The notes beneath the pieces were generated by a model that made no database searches, was not told the origin of the DNA, and worked only from the letters and a program-made list of their open reading frames with translations. From Cladorhizidae sp. MBARI D1340-BT2 (Eukaryota > Porifera > Demospongiae > Poecilosclerida > Cladorhizidae), in contig JAQNBH010000019.1 of assembly GCA_028752905.1 (NCBI GenBank), positions 1,075,001 through 1,139,000 of the forward strand: a stretch of 64,000 nucleotides of DNA. The letters are read 5' to 3'. A program made the position numbers and the translations under genes. This document shows positions 11,201 through 26,160 of the stretch, piece by piece (the first letter of the stretch is position 1; every line of letters begins with the position of its first letter).

Positions 11201-12532
11201 TTCGAATGATAGGTTTCATTATGTGTTCTCTATCTTGATATTTGCCCTAATTTGGTCTATATGTTTCTCATTTTCCCCCCAAAAATCTTGTTATTTTGCC
11301 GTAAAGCTCATAACTTTTCTACACTTTACCCAAAAAAGATAATTTTTATATCACGGGATAGCCCTTCTAATTATCTGTCTTTTGTACGTGCCAAAATTTT
11401 GAGTACTCTAAGCATTAGCAAGTTATGGTGATTTGAAGTGGTAAGGTTTGAGATCTTTCCTGGCGTTTTCCAGTTGCCAAAGCGGTGGCCTGCCAGTGAA
11501 AAACCACTACATTTATTGATAATCTGTTGACATGTTGCAGATAAGGGCCTTCTCTATCAGTTGATAAAATCTGGGACTTTGATCTTGTTAATTAGGGCAG
11601 TTATGAATTGTACTCTTACTTGATGCTAAACATGTTAGCTTCGTAGATTATCCACACTTCACTGAATAGACTTGATGTATAGCTATTAAGATAGGACTCT
11701 CTAAGTGCTCTCTCTTGATACCAAACATCCATATATTCTGCACACTTCACTGTAATGGACTTGCAAGATAGGTATCTCTCAGTGTTCTCTATCTTGAGCT
11801 AAACATGTTAGCTTCATAGATTCTCCACACTTCACTGAATAGACTTGATATATAGCTCTAAAGGTAGGCCTCTCTCTGTTCTCTCTCTTGATACCAAACA
11901 TCCGTATATTCTGCATACATAGAATCACAAGATAGGTTTCTCTATGTGTTCTCTATCTTGATGCTAAACAGGTTAGCTTCATAGATTCTCCACACTTCAC
12001 TGTATAAACTTGATATATAGCTATTAAGATAGGTCTCTCCCTGTGCTCTCTGTTGGTTTCAAACATCCATAATATTCTGCACACTTCACTGTAATGGACT
12101 TGATATGATTCGAATGATAGGTTTCATTATGTGTTCTCTATCTTGATATTTGCCCTAATTTGGTCTATATGTTTCTCATTTCCCCCCCCAAAATCTTGTT
12201 ATTTTGCCGTAAAGCTCATAACTTTTCAACACTTTACCCCCAAAAGATAATTTTTATATCACCGGATAGCCCTTCTAATTATCTGTCTTTTGTACGTGCC
12301 AAAATTTTGAGTACTCTAAGTATTAGCAAGTTATGGTGATTTGAAGTGGTAAGGTTTGCGATCTTTCCTGGCGTTTTCCAGTTGCCAAAGCGGTGGCCTG
12401 CCAGTGAAAAACCACTACATTTATTGATAATCTGTTGACATGTTGCAGATAAGGGCCTTCTCTATCAGTTGACAAAATCTGGGACTTTGGTCTTGTTAAT
12501 TAGGGCAGTTATGAATTGTACTCTTACTTGAT
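5264..12532 (+). repeat. Block II: eight monomers, first copy of the 7269-bp-spaced duplication
   Basis: Starts are 5264, 6174, 7082, 7990, 8901, 9809, 10717 and 11625. The first monomer contains a one-base deletion (AAAATTTGAG, near 5940) and GATGATGCT, giving 910 bp. The classes alternate: CCAGTAC-bearing D, then CACGGG-bearing D. The first ~4.4 kb of this block, plus ~0.5 kb before it, recurs 7269 bp downstream. Confidence 0.85.
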
Positions 12533-15500
12533 GCTAAACATGTTAGCTTCGTAGATTATCCACACTTCACTGAATAGACTTGATGTATAGCTATTAAGAT
12601 AGGACTCTCTAAGTGCTCTCTCTTGATACCAAACATCCATATATTCTGCACACTTCACTGTAATGGACTTGCAAGATAGGTATCTCTCAGTGTTCTCTAT
12701 CTTGAGCTAAACATGTTAGCTTCATAGATTATCCACACTTCACTGAATAGACTTGATATATAGCTCTAAAGGTAGGCCTCTCTCTGTTCTCTCTCTTGAT
12801 ACCAAACATCCGTATATTCTGCATACATAGAATCACAAGATAGGTTTCTCTATGTGTTCTATATCTTGATGCTAAACAGGTTAGCTTCATAGATTCTCCA
12901 CACTTCACTGTATAAACTTGATATATAGCTATTAAGATAGGTCTCTCCCTGTGCTCTCCGTTGATATCAAACATCCATAATATTCTGCACACTTCACTGT
13001 AATGGACTTGATATGATTCGAATGATAGGTTTCATTATGTGTTCTCTATCTTGATATTTGCCCTAATTTGGTCTATATGTTTCTCATTTCCCCCCCCAAA
13101 ATCTTGTTATTTTGCCGTAAAGCTCATAACTTTTCTACACTTTACCCCAAAAAGAAAATCTTTATATCACCGGATAGCCCTTCTAATTATCTGTCTTTTG
13201 TACGTGCCAAAATTTGAGTACTCTAAGTATTAGCAAGTTATGGTGATTTGAAGTGGTAAGGTTTGCGATCTTTCCTGGCGTTTTCCAGTTGCCAAAGCGG
13301 TGGCCTGCCAGTGAAAAACCACTACATTTATTGATAATCTGTTGACATGTTGCAGATAAGGGCCTTCTCTATCAGTTGACAAAATCTGGGACTTTGGTCT
13401 TGTTAATTAGGGCAGTTATGAATTGTACTCTTACTTGATGATGCTAAACATGTTAGCTTCGTAGATTATCCACACTTCACTGAATAGACTTGATGTATAG
13501 CTATTAAGATAGGACTCTCTAAGTGCTCTCTCTTGATACCAAACATCCATATATTCTGCACACTTCACTGTAATGGACTTGCAAGATAGGTATCTCTCAG
13601 TGTTCTCTATCTTGAGCTAAACATGTTAGCTTCATAGATTCTCCACACTTCACTGAATAGACTTGATATATAGCTCTAAAGGTAGGCCTCTCTCTGTTCT
13701 CTCTCTTGATACCAAACATCCGTATATTCTGCATACATAGAATCACAAGATAGGTTTCTCTATGTGTTCTCTATCTTGATGCTAAACAGGTTAGCTTCAT
13801 AGATTCTCCACACTTCACTGTATAAACTTGATATATAGCTATTAAGATAGGTCTCTCCCTGTGCTCTCTGTTGATATCAAACATCCATAATATTCTGCAC
13901 ACTTCACTGTAATGGACTTGATATGATTCGAATGATAGGTTTCATTATGTGTTCTCTATCTTGATATTTGCCCTAATTTGGTCTATATGTTTCTCATTTC
14001 CCCCCCCAAAATCTTGTTATTTTGCCGTAAAGCTCATAACTTTGCAACACTTTACCCAAAAAAGATAATTTTTATATCACCGGATAGCCCTTCTAATTAT
14101 CTGTCTTTTGTACGTGCCAAAATTTTGAGTACTCTAAGTATTAGCAAGTTAATGTGATTTGAAGTGGTAAGGTTTGCGATCTTTCCTGGCATTTTCCAGT
14201 TGCCAAAGCGGTGGCCTGCCAGTGAAAAACCACTACATTTATTGATAATCTGTTGATATGTTGCAGATAAGGGCCTTCTCTATCAGTTGACAAACTCTGG
14301 GACTTTGGTCTTGTTAATTAGGGCAGTTATGAATTGTACTCTTACTTGATGCTAAACATGTTAGCTTCGTAGATTATCCACACTTCACTGAATAGACTTG
14401 ATGTATAGCTATTAAGATAGGACTCTCTAAGTGCTCTCTCATGATACCAAACATCCATATATTCTGCACACTTCACTGTAATGGACTTGCAAGATAGGTA
14501 TCTCTCAGTGTTCTCTATCTTGAGCTAAACATGTTAGCTTCATAGATTCTCCACACTTCACTGAATAGACTTGATATATAGCTCTAAAGGTAGGCCTCTC
14601 TCTGTTCTCTCTCTTGATACCAAAGATCCGTATATTCTGCATACATAGAATCACAAGATAGGTTTCTCTATGTGTTCTCTATCTTGATGCTAAACAGGTT
14701 AGCTTCATAGATTCTCCACACTTCACTGTATAAACTTGATATATAGCTATTAAGATAGGTCTCTCCCTGTGCTCTCTGTTGATATCAAACATCCATAATA
14801 TTCTGCACACTTCACTGTAATGGACTTGATATGATTCGAATGATAGGTTTCATTATGTGTTCTCTATCTTGATATTTGCCCTAATTTGGTCTATATGTTT
14901 CTCATTTCCCCCCCCAAAATCTTGTTATTTTGCCGTAAAGCTCATAACTTTTCAACACTTTACCTAAAAAAGATAATTTTTATATCACCGGATAGCCCTT
15001 CTAATTATCTGTCTTTTGTACGTGCCAAAATTTTGAGTACTCTAAGTATTAGCAAGTTATGGTGATTTGAAGTGGTAAGGTTTGCGATCTTTCCTGGCGT
15101 TTTCCAGTTGCCAAAGCGGTGGCCTGCCAGTGAAAAACCAGTACATTTATTGATAATCTGTTGACATGTTGCAGATAAGGGCCTTCTCTATCAGTTGACA
15201 AAATCTGGGACTTTGGTCTTGTTAATTAGGGCAGTTATGAATTGTACTCTTACTTGATGCTAAACATGTTAGCTTCGTAGATTATCCACACTTCACTGAA
15301 TAGACTTGATGTATAGCTATTAAGATAGGACTCTCTAAGTGCTCTCTCTTGATACCAAACATCCATATATTCTGCACACTTCACTGTAATGGACTTGCAA
15401 GATAGGTATCTCTCAGTGTTCTCTATCTTGAGCTAAACATGTTAGCTTCATAGATTCTCCACACTTCACTGAATAGACTTGATATATAGCTCTAAAGGTA

Positions 15501-18500
15501 GGCCTCTCTCTGTTCTCTCTCTTGATACCAAACATCCGTATATTCTGCATACATAGAATCACAAGATAGGTTTCTCTATGTGTTCTCTATCTTGATGCTA
15601 AACAGGTTAGCTTCATAGATTCTCCACACTTCACTGTATAAACTTGATATATAGCTATTAAGATAGGTCTCTCCCTGTGCTCTCTGTTGATATCAAACAT
15701 CCATAATATTCTGCACACTTCACTGTAATGGACTTGATATGATTCGAATGATAGGTTTCATTATGTGTTCTCTATCTTGATATTTGCCCTAATTTGGTCT
15801 ATATGTTTCTCATTTTCCCCCCAAAAATCTTGTTATTTTGCCGTAAAGCTCATAACTTTTCTACACTTTACCCAAAAAAGATAATTTTTATATCACGGGA
15901 TAGCCCTTCTAATTATCTGTCTTTTGTACGTGCCAAAATTTTGAGTACTCTAAGCATTAGCAAGTTATGGTGATTTGAAGTGGTAAGGTTTGAGATCTTT
16001 CCTGGCGTTTTCCAGTTGCCAAAGCGGTGGCCTGCCAGTGAAAAACCACTACATTTATTGATAATCTGTTGACATGTTGCAGATAAGGGCCTTCTCTATC
16101 AGTTGACAAAATCTGGGACTTTGGTCTTGTTAATTAGGGCAGTTATGAATTGTACTCTTACTTGATGATGCTAAACATGTTAGCTTCGTAGATTATCCAC
16201 ACTTCACTGAATAGACTTGATGTATAGCTATTAAGATAGGACTCTCTAAGTGCTCTCTCTTGATACCAAACATCCATATATTCTGCACACTTCACTGTAA
16301 TGGACTTGCAAGATAGGTATCTCTCAGTGTTCTCTATCTTGAGCTAAACATGTTAGCTTCATAGATTCTCCACACTTCACTGAATAGACTTGATATATAG
16401 CTCTAAAGGTAGGCCTCTCTCTGTTCTCTCTCTTGATACCAAACATCCGTATATTCTGCATACATAGAATCACAAGATAGGTTTCTCTATGTGTTCTCTA
16501 TCTTGATGCTAAACAGGTTAGCTTCATAGATTCTCCACACTTCACTGTATAAACTTGATATATAGCTATTAAGATAGGTCTCTCCCTGTGCTCTCTGTTG
16601 ATATCAAACATCCATAATATTCTGCACACTTCACTGTAATGGACTTGATATGATTCGAATGATAGGTTTCATTATGTGTTCTCTATCTTGATATTTGCCC
16701 TAATTTGGTCTATATGTTTCTCATTTCCCCCCCCAAAATCTTGTTATTTTGCCGTAAAGCTCATAACTTTGCAACACTTTACCCAAAAAAGATAATTTTT
16801 ATATCACCGGATAGCCCTTCTAATTATCTGTCTTTTGTACGTGCCAAAATTTTGAGTACTCTAAGTATTAGCAAGTTATGGTGATTTGAAGTGGTAAGGT
16901 TTGCGATCTTTCCTGGCGTTTTCCAGTTGCCAAAGCGGTGGCCTGCCAGTGAAAAACCAGTACATTTATTGATAATCTGTTGACATGTTGCAGATAAGGG
17001 CCTTCTCTATCAGTTGACAAAATCTGGGACTTTGGTCTTGTTAATTAGGGCAGTTATGAATTGTACTCTTACTTGATGCTAAACATGTTAGCTTCGTAGA
17101 TTATCCACACTTCACTGAATAGACTTGATGTATAGCTATTAAGATAGGACTCTCTAAGTGCTCTCTCTTGATACCAAACATCCATATATTCTGCACACTT
17201 CACTGTAATGGACTTGCAAGATAGGTATCTCTCAGTGTTCTCTATCTTGAGCTAAACATGTTAGCTTCATAGATTCTCCACACTTCACTGAATAGACTTG
17301 ATATATAGCTCTAAAGGTAGGCCTCTCTCTGTTCTCTCTCTTGATACCAAACATCCGTATATTCTGCATACATAGAATCACAAGATAGGTTTCTCTATGT
17401 GTTCTCTATCTTGATGCTAAACAGGTTAGCTTCATAGATTCTCCACACTTCACTGTATAAACTTGATATATAGCTATTAAGATAGGTCTCTCCCTGTGCT
17501 CTCTGTTGATATCAAACATCCATAATATTCTGCAAACTTCACTGTAATGGACTTGATATGATTCGAATGATAGGTTTCATTATGTGTTCTCTATCTTGAT
17601 ATTTGCCCTAATTTGGTCTATATGTTTCTCATTTTCCCCCCAAAAATCTTGTTATTTTGCCGTAAAGCTCATAACTTTTCTACACTTTACCCAAAAAAGA
17701 TAATTTTTATATCACGGGATAGCCCTTCTAATTATCTGTCTTTTGTACGTGCCAAAATTTTGAGTACTCTAAGCATTAGCAAGTTATGGTGATTTGAAGT
17801 GGTAAGGTTTGAGATCTTTCCTGGCGTTTTCCAGTTGCCAAAGCGGTGGTCTGCCAGTAAAAAACCACTACATTTATTGATAATCTGTTGACATGTTGCA
17901 GATAAGGGCCTTCTCTATCAGTTGATAAAATCTGGGACTTTGATCTTGTTAATTAGGGCAGTTATGAATTGTACTCTTACTTGATGCTAAACATGTTAGC
18001 TTCGTAGATTATCCACACTTCACTGAATAGACTTGATGTATAGCTATTAAGATAGGACTCTCTAAGTGCTCTCTCTTGATACCAAACATCCATATATTCT
18101 GCACACTTCACTGTAATGGACTTGCAAGATAGGTATCTCTCAGTGTTCTCTATCTTGAGCTAAACATGTTAGCTTCATAGATTCTCCACACTTCACTGAA
18201 TAGACTTGATATATAGCTCTAAAGGTAGGCCTCTCTCTGTTCTCTCTCTTGATACCAAACATCCGTATATTCTGCATACATAGAATCACAAGATAGGTTT
18301 CTCTATGTGTTCTCTATCTTGATGCTAAACAGGTTAGCTTCATAGATTCTCCACACTTCACTGTATAAACTTGATATATAGCTATTAAGATAGGTCTCTC
18401 CCTGTGCTCTCTGTTGATATCAAACATCCATAATATTCTGCACACTTCACTGTAATGGACTTGATATGATTCGAATGATAGGTTTCATTATGTGTTCTCT

Positions 18501-19801
18501 ATCTTGATATTTGCCCTAATTTGGTCTATATGTTTCTCATTTTCCCCCCAAAAATCTTGTTATTTTGCCGTAAAGCTCATAACTTTTATACACTTTACCC
18601 CAAAAAGATAATTTTTATATCACGGGATAGCCCTTCTAATTATCTGTCTTTTGTACGTGCCAAAATTTTGAGTACTCTAAGTATTAGCAAGTTAAGGTGA
18701 TTTGAAGTGGTAAGGTTTGCGATCTTTCCTGGCGTTTTCCAGTTGCCAAAGCGGTGGCCTGCCAGTGAAAAACCACTACATTTATTGATAATCTGTTGAT
18801 ATGTTGCAGATAAGGGCCTTCTCTATCAGTTGACAAACTCTGGGACTTTGGTCTTGTTAATTAGGGCAGTTATGAATTGTACTCTTACTTGATGCTAAAC
18901 ATGTTAGCTTCGTAGATTATCCACACTTCACTGAATAGACTTGATGTATAGCTATTAAGATAGGACTCTCTAAGTGCTCTCTCATGATACCAAACATCCA
19001 TATATTCTGCACACTTCACTGTAATGGACTTGCAAGATAGGTATCTCTCAGTGTTCTCTATCTTGAGCTAAACATGTTAGCTTCATAGATTCTCCACACT
19101 TCACTGAATAGACTTGATATATAGCTCTAAAGGTAGGCCTCTCTCTGTTCTCTCTCTTGATACCAAACATCCGTATATTCTGCATACATAGAATCACAAG
19201 ATAGGTTTCTCTATGTGTTCTCTATCTTGATGCTAAACAGGTTAGCTTCATAGATTCTCCACACTTCACTGTATAAACTTGATATATAGCTATTAAGATA
19301 GGTCTCTCCCTGTGCTCTCTGTTGATATCAAACATCCATAATATTCTGCACACTTCACTGTAATGGACTTGATATGATTCGAATGATAGGTTTCATTATG
19401 TGTTCTCTATCTTGATATTTGCCCTAATTTGGTCTATATGTTTCTCATTTTCCCCCCCAAAATCTTGTTATTTTGCCGTAAAGCTCATAACTTTTCAACA
19501 CTTTACCCAAAAAAGATAATTTTTATATCACCGGATAGCCCTTCTAATTATCTGTCTTTTGTACGTGCCAAAATTTTGAGTACTCTAAGTATTAGCAAGT
19601 TATGGTGATTTGAAGTGGTAAGGTTTGCGATCTTTCCTGGCGTTTTCCAGTTGCCAAAGCGGTGGCCTGCCAGTGAAAAACCAGTACATTTATTGATAAT
19701 CTGTTGACATGTTGCAGATAAGGGCCTTCTCTATCAGTTGACAAAATCTGGGACTTTGGTCTTGTTAATTAGGGCAGTTATGAATTGTACTCTTACTTGA
19801 T
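12533..19801 (+). repeat. Block III: eight monomers, second copy then divergence
   Basis: Starts are 12533, 13443, 14351, 15259, 16170, 17078, 17986 and 18894. The first five match block II in order, including the rare GAAAATCTTTATATC and the one-base deletion near 13211. After about 16960 the order of classes differs from block II. The D near 16760-17070 has a TTGCAAC-class left half and a CCAGTAC-class right half. The D near 18520-18890 joins a CACGGG left half to a GTTAAGG/GACAAACTC right half. Confidence 0.85.
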
Positions 19802-22525
19802 GCTAAACATGTTAGCTTCGTAGATTATCCACACTTCACTGAATAGACTTGATGTATAGCTATTAAGATAGGACTCTCTAAGTGCTCTCTCTTGATACCA
19901 AACATCCATATATTCTGCACACTTCACTGTAATGGACTTGCAAGATAGGTATCTCTCAGTGTTCTCTATCTTGAGCTAAACATGTTAGCTTCATAGATTC
20001 TCCACACTTCACTGAATAGACTTGATATATAGCTCTAAAGGTAGGCCTCTCTCTGTTCTCTCTCTTGATACCAAACATCCGTATATTCTGCATACATAGA
20101 ATCACAAGATAGGTTTCTCTATGTGTTCTCTATCTTGATGCTAAACAGGTTAGCTTCATAGATTCTCCACACTTCACTGTATAAACTTGATATATAGCTA
20201 TTAAGATAGGTCTCTCCCTGTGCTCTCTGTTGATATCAAACATCCATAATATTCTGCACACTTCACTGTAATGGACTTGATATGATTCGAATGATAGGTT
20301 TCATTATGTGTTCTCTATCTTGATATTTGCCCTAATTTGGTCTATATGTTTCTCATTTTCCCCCCAAAAATCTTGTTATTTTGCCGTAAAGCTCATAACT
20401 TTTCTACACTTTACCCAAAAAAGATAATTTTTATATCACGGGATAGCCCTTCTAATTATCTGTCTTTTGTACGTGCCAAAATTTTGAGTACTCTAAGCAT
20501 TAGCAAGTTATGGTGATTTGAAGTGGTAAGGTTTGAGATCTTTCCTGGCGTTTTCCAGTTGCCAAAGCGGTGGTCTGCCAGTGAAAAACCACTACATTTA
20601 TTGATAATCTGTTGACATGTTGCAGATAAGGGCCTTCTCTATCAGTTGATAAAATCTGGGACTTTGATCTTGTTAATTAGGGCAGTTATGAATTGTACTC
20701 TTACTTGATGCTAAACATGTTAGCTTCGTAGATTATCCACACTTCACTGAATAGACTTGATGTATAGCTATTAAGATAGGACTCTCTAAGTGCTCTCTCT
20801 TGATACCAAACATCCATATATTCTGCACACTTCACTGTAATGGACTTGCAAGATAGGTATCTCTCAGTGTTCTCTATCTTGAGCTAAACATGTTAGCTTC
20901 ATAGATTCTCCACACTTCACTGAATAGACTTGATATATAGCTCTAAAGGTAGGCCTCTCTCTGTTCTCTCTCTTGATACCAAACATCCGTATATTCTGCA
21001 TACATAGAATCACAAGATAGGTTTCTCTATGTGTTCTCTATCTTGATGCTAAACAGGTTAGCTTCATAGATTCTCCACACTTCACTGTATAAACTTGATA
21101 TATAGCTATTAAGATAGGTCTCTCCCTGTGCTCTCTGTTGGTTTCAAACATCCATAATATTCTGCACACTTCACTGTAATGGACTTGATATGATTCGAAT
21201 GATAGGTTTCATTATGTGTTCTCTATCTTGATATTTGCCCTAATTTGGTCTATATGTTTCTCATTTCCCCCCCAAAAATCTTGTTATTTTGCCGTAAAGC
21301 TCATAACTTTTTAACACTTTACCCAAAAAAGATAATTTTTATATCACCGGATAGCCCTTCTAATTATCTGTCTTTTGTACGTGCCAAAATTTTGAGTACT
21401 CTAAGTATTAGCTAGTTATGGTGATTTGAAGTGGTAAGGTTTGCGATCTTTCCTGGCGTTTTCCAGTTGCCAAAGCGGTGGCCTGCCAGTGAAAAACCAC
21501 TACATTTATTGATAATCTGTTGACATGTTGCAGATAAGGGCCTTCTCTATCAGTTGACAAAATCTGGGACTTTGGTCTTGTTAATTAGGGCAGTTATGAA
21601 TTGTACTCTTACTTGATGCTAAACATGTTAGCTTCGTAGATTATCCACACTTCACTGAATAGACTTGATGTATAGCTATTAAGATAGGACTCTCTAAGTG
21701 CTCTCTCTTGATACCAAACATCCATATATTCTGCACACTTCACTGTAATGGACTTGCAAGATAGGTATCTCTCAGTGTTCTCTATCTTGAGCTAAACATG
21801 TTAGCTTCATAGATTCTCCACACTTCACTGAATAGACTTGATATATAGCTCTAAAGGTAGGCCTCTCTCTGTTCTCTCTCTTGATACCAAACATCCGTAT
21901 ATTCTGCATACATAGAATCACAAGATAGGTTTCTCTATGTGTTCTCTATCTTGATGCTAAACAGGTTAGCTTCATAGATTCTCCACACTTCACTGTATAA
22001 ACTTGATATATAGCTATTAAGATAGGTCTCTCCCTGTGCTCTCTGTTGATATCAAACATCCATAATATTCTGCACACTTCACTGTAATGGACTTGATATG
22101 ATTCGAATGATAGGTTTCATTATGTGTTCTCTATCTTGATATTTGCCCTAATTTGGTCTATATGTTTCTCATTTTCCCCCCAAAAATCTTGTTATTTTGC
22201 CGTAAAGCTCATAACTTTTATACACTTTACCCAAAAAAGATAATTTTTATATCACGGGATAGCCCTTCTAATTATCTGTCTTTTGTACGTGCCAAAATTT
22301 TGAGTACTCTAAGCATTAGCAAGTTATGGTGATTTGAAGTGGTAAGGTTTGAGATCTTTCCTGGCGTTTTCCAGTTGCCAAAGCGGTGGTCTGCCAGTGA
22401 AAAACCACTACATTTATTGATAATCTGTTGACATGTTGCAGATAAGGGCCTTCTCTATCAGTTGATAAAATCTGGGACTTTGATCTTGTTAATTAGGGCA
22501 GTTATGAATTGTACTCTTACTTGAT
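19802..22525 (+). repeat. Block IV: three monomers, transition of classes
   Basis: Starts are 19802, 20710 and 21618, all 908 bp. The D segments are, in order, CACGGG/GAGATC/GGTGGTCTG, then TTTAAC/AGCTAG, then TTTATACAC/CACGGG/GAGATC. The TTGCAAC and GACAAACTC classes of the left end are no longer seen from here on, so this is a compositional boundary within the array. Confidence 0.8.
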
Positions 22526-25500
22526 GCTAAACATGTTAGCTTCGTAGATTATCCACACTTCACTGAATAGACTTGATGTATAGCTATTAAGATAGGACTC
22601 TCTAAGTGCTCTCTCTTGATACCAAACATCCATATATTCTGCACACTTCACTGTAATGGACTTGCAAGATAGGTATCTCTCAGTGTTCTCTATCTTGAGC
22701 TAAACATGTTAGCTTCATAGATTCTCCACACTTCACTGAATAGACTTGATATATAGCTCTAAAGGTAGGCCTCTCTCTGTTCTCTCTCTTGATACCAAAC
22801 ATCCGTATATTCTGCATACATAGAATCACAAGATAGGTTTCTCTATGTGTTCTCTATCTTGATGCTAAACAGGTTAGCTTCATAGATTCTCCACACTTCA
22901 CTGTATAAACTTGATATATAGCTATTAAGATAGGTCTCTCCCTGTGCTCTCTGTTGGTTTCAAACATCCATAATATTCTGCACACTTCACTGTAATGGAC
23001 TTGATATGATTCGAATGATAGGTTTCATTATGTGTTCTCTATCTTGATATTTGCCCTAATTTGGTCTATATGTTTCTCATTTCCCCCCCCAAAATCTTGT
23101 TATTTTGCCGTAAAGCTCATAACTTTTTAACACTTTACCCAAAAAAGATAATTTTTATATCACCGGATAGCCCTTCTAATTATCTGTCTTTTGTACGTGC
23201 CAAAATTTTGAGTACTCTAAGTATTAGCTAGTTATGGTGATTTGAAGTGGTAAGGTTTGCGATCTTTCCTGGCGTTTTCCAGTTGCCAAAGCGGTGGCCT
23301 GCCAGTGAAAAACCACTACATTTATTGATAATCTGTTGACATGTTGCAGATAAGGGCCTTCTCTATCAGTTGACAAAATCTGGGACTTTGGTCTTGTTAA
23401 TTAGGGCAGTTATGAATTGTACTCTTACTTGATGCTAAACATGTTAGCTTCGTAGATTATCCACACTTCACTGAATAGACTTGATGTATAGCTATTAAGA
23501 TAGGACTCTCTAAGTGCTCTCTCTTGATACCAAACATCCATATATTCTGCACACTTCACTGTAATGGACTTGCAAGATAGGTATCTCTCAGTGTTCTCTA
23601 TCTTGAGCTAAACATGTTAGCTTCATAGATTCTCCACACTTCACTGAATAGACTTGATATATAGCTCTAAAGGTAGGCCTCTCTCTGTTCTCTCTCTTGA
23701 TACCAAACATCCGTATATTCTGCATACATAGAATCACAAGATAGGTTTCTCTATGTGTTCTCTATCTTGATGCTAAACAGGTTAGCTTCATAGATTCTCC
23801 ACACTTCACTGTATAAACTTGATATATAGCTATTAAGATAGGTCTCTCCCTGTGCTCTCTGTTGATATCAAACATCCATAATATTCTGCATACTTCACTG
23901 TAATGGACTTGATATGATTCGAATGATAGGTTTCATTATGTGTTCTCTATCTTGATATTTGCCCTAATTTGGTCTATATGTTTCTCATTTTCCCCCAAAA
24001 AATCTTGTTATTTTGCCGTAAAGCTCATAACTTTTCTACACTTTACCCCAAAAAGAAAATTTTTATATCACCGGATAGCCCTTCTAATTATCTGTCTTTT
24101 GTACGTGCCAAAATTTTGAGTACTCTAAGTATTAGTAAGTTATGGTGATTTGAAGTGGTAAGGTTTGCGATCTTTCCTGGCGTTTTCCAGTTGCCAAAGC
24201 GGTGGCCTGCCAGTGAAAAACCACTACATTTATTGATAATCTGTTGACATGTTGCAGATAAGGGCCTTCTCTATCAGTTGACAAAATCTGGGACTTTGGT
24301 CTTGTTAATTAGGGCAGTTATGAATTGTACTCTTACTTGATGCTAAACATGTTAGCTTCGTAGATTATCCACACTTCACTGAATAGACTTGATGTATAGC
24401 TATTAAGATAGGACTCTCTAAGTGCTCTCTCTTGATACCAAACATCCATATATTCTGCACACTTCACTGTAATGGACTTGCAAGATAGGTATCTCTCAGT
24501 GTTCTCTATCTTGAGCTAAACATGTTAGCTTCATAGATTCTCCACACTTCACTGAATAGACTTGATATATAGCTCTAAAGGTAGGCCTCTCTCTGTTCTC
24601 TCTCTTGATACCAAACATCCGTATATTCTGCATACATAGAATCACAAGATAGGTTTCTCTATGTGTTCTCTATCTTGATGCTAAACAGGTTAGCTTCATA
24701 GATTCTCCACACTTCACTGTATAAACTTGATATATAGCTATTAAGATAGGTCTCTCCCTGTGCTCTCTGTTGATATCAAACATCCATAATATTCTGCACA
24801 TTTCACTGTAATGGACTTGATATGATTCGAATGATAGGTTTCATTATGTGTTCTCTATCTTGATATTTGCCCTAATTTGGTCTATATGTTTCTCATTTTC
24901 CCCCCAAAAATCTTGTTATTTTGCCGTAAAGCTCATAACTTTTCTACACTTTACCCAAAAAAGATAATTTTTATATCACGGGATAGCCCTTCTAATTATC
25001 TGTCTTTTGTACGTGCCAAAATTTTGAGTACTCTAAGTATTAGCAAGTTATGGTGATTTGAAGTGGTAAGGTTTGCGATCTTTCCTGGCGTTTTCCAGTT
25101 GCCAAAGCGGTGGCCTGCCAGTGAAAAACCAGTACATTTATTGATAATCTGTTGACATGTTGCAGATAAGGGCCTTCTCTATCAGTTGACAAAATCTGGG
25201 ACTTTGGTCTTGTTAATTAGGGCAGTTATGAATTGTACTACTCTTACTTGATGCTAAACATGTTAGCTTCGTAGATTATCCACACTTCACTGAATAGACT
25301 TGATGTATAGCTATTAAGATAGGACTCTCTAAGTGCTCTCTCTTGATACCAAACATCCATATATTCTGCACACTTCACTGTAATGGACTTGCAAGATAGG
25401 TATCTCTCAGTGTTCTCTATCTTGAGCTAAACATGTTAGCTTCATAGATTCTCCACACTTCACTGAATAGACTTGATATATAGCTCTAAAGGTAGGCCTC

Positions 25501-26160
25501 TCTCTGTTCTCTCTCTTGATACCAAACATCCGTATATTCTGCATACATAGAATCACAAGATAGGTTTCTCTATGTGTTCTCTATCTTGATGCTAAACAGG
25601 TTAGCTTCATAGATTCTCCACACTTCACTGTATAAACTTGATATATAGCTATTAAGATAGGTCTCTCCCTGTGCTCTCTGTTGATATCAAACATCCATAA
25701 TATTCTGCACACTTCACTGTAATGGACTTGATATGATTCGAATGATAGGTTTCATTATGTGTTCTCTATCTTGATATTTGCCCTAATTTGGTCTATATGT
25801 TTCTCATTTTCCCCCCAAAAATCTTGTTATTTTGCCGTAAAGCTCATAACTTTTCTACACTTTACCCAAAAAAGATAATTTTTATATCACGGGATAGCCC
25901 TTCTAATTATCTGTCTTTTGTACGTGCCAAAATTTTGAGTACTCTAAGCATTAGCAAGTTATGGTGATTTGAAGTGGTAAGGTTTGAGATCTTTCCTGGC
26001 GTTTTCCAGTTGCCAAAGCGGTGGCCTGCCAGTGAAAAACCACTACATTTATTGATAATCTGTTGACATGTTGCAGATAAGGGCCTTCTCTATCAGTTGA
26101 TAAAATCTGGGACTTTGATCTTGTTAATTAGGGCAGTTATGAATTGTACTCTTACTTGAT
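22526..26160 (+). repeat. Block V copy 1: four-monomer higher-order unit (3635 bp)
   Basis: Monomers start at 22526, 23434, 24342 and 25253. Their D segments run TTTAAC/AGCTAG, then GAAAATTTTT/AGTAAG, then CACGGG/CCAGTAC with TGTACTACTC (3 extra bases), then CACGGG/AAGCATT/GATAAAATC. Private changes include TGCATACTTC (about 23888) and GCACATTTCAC (about 24796). Confidence 0.85.
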
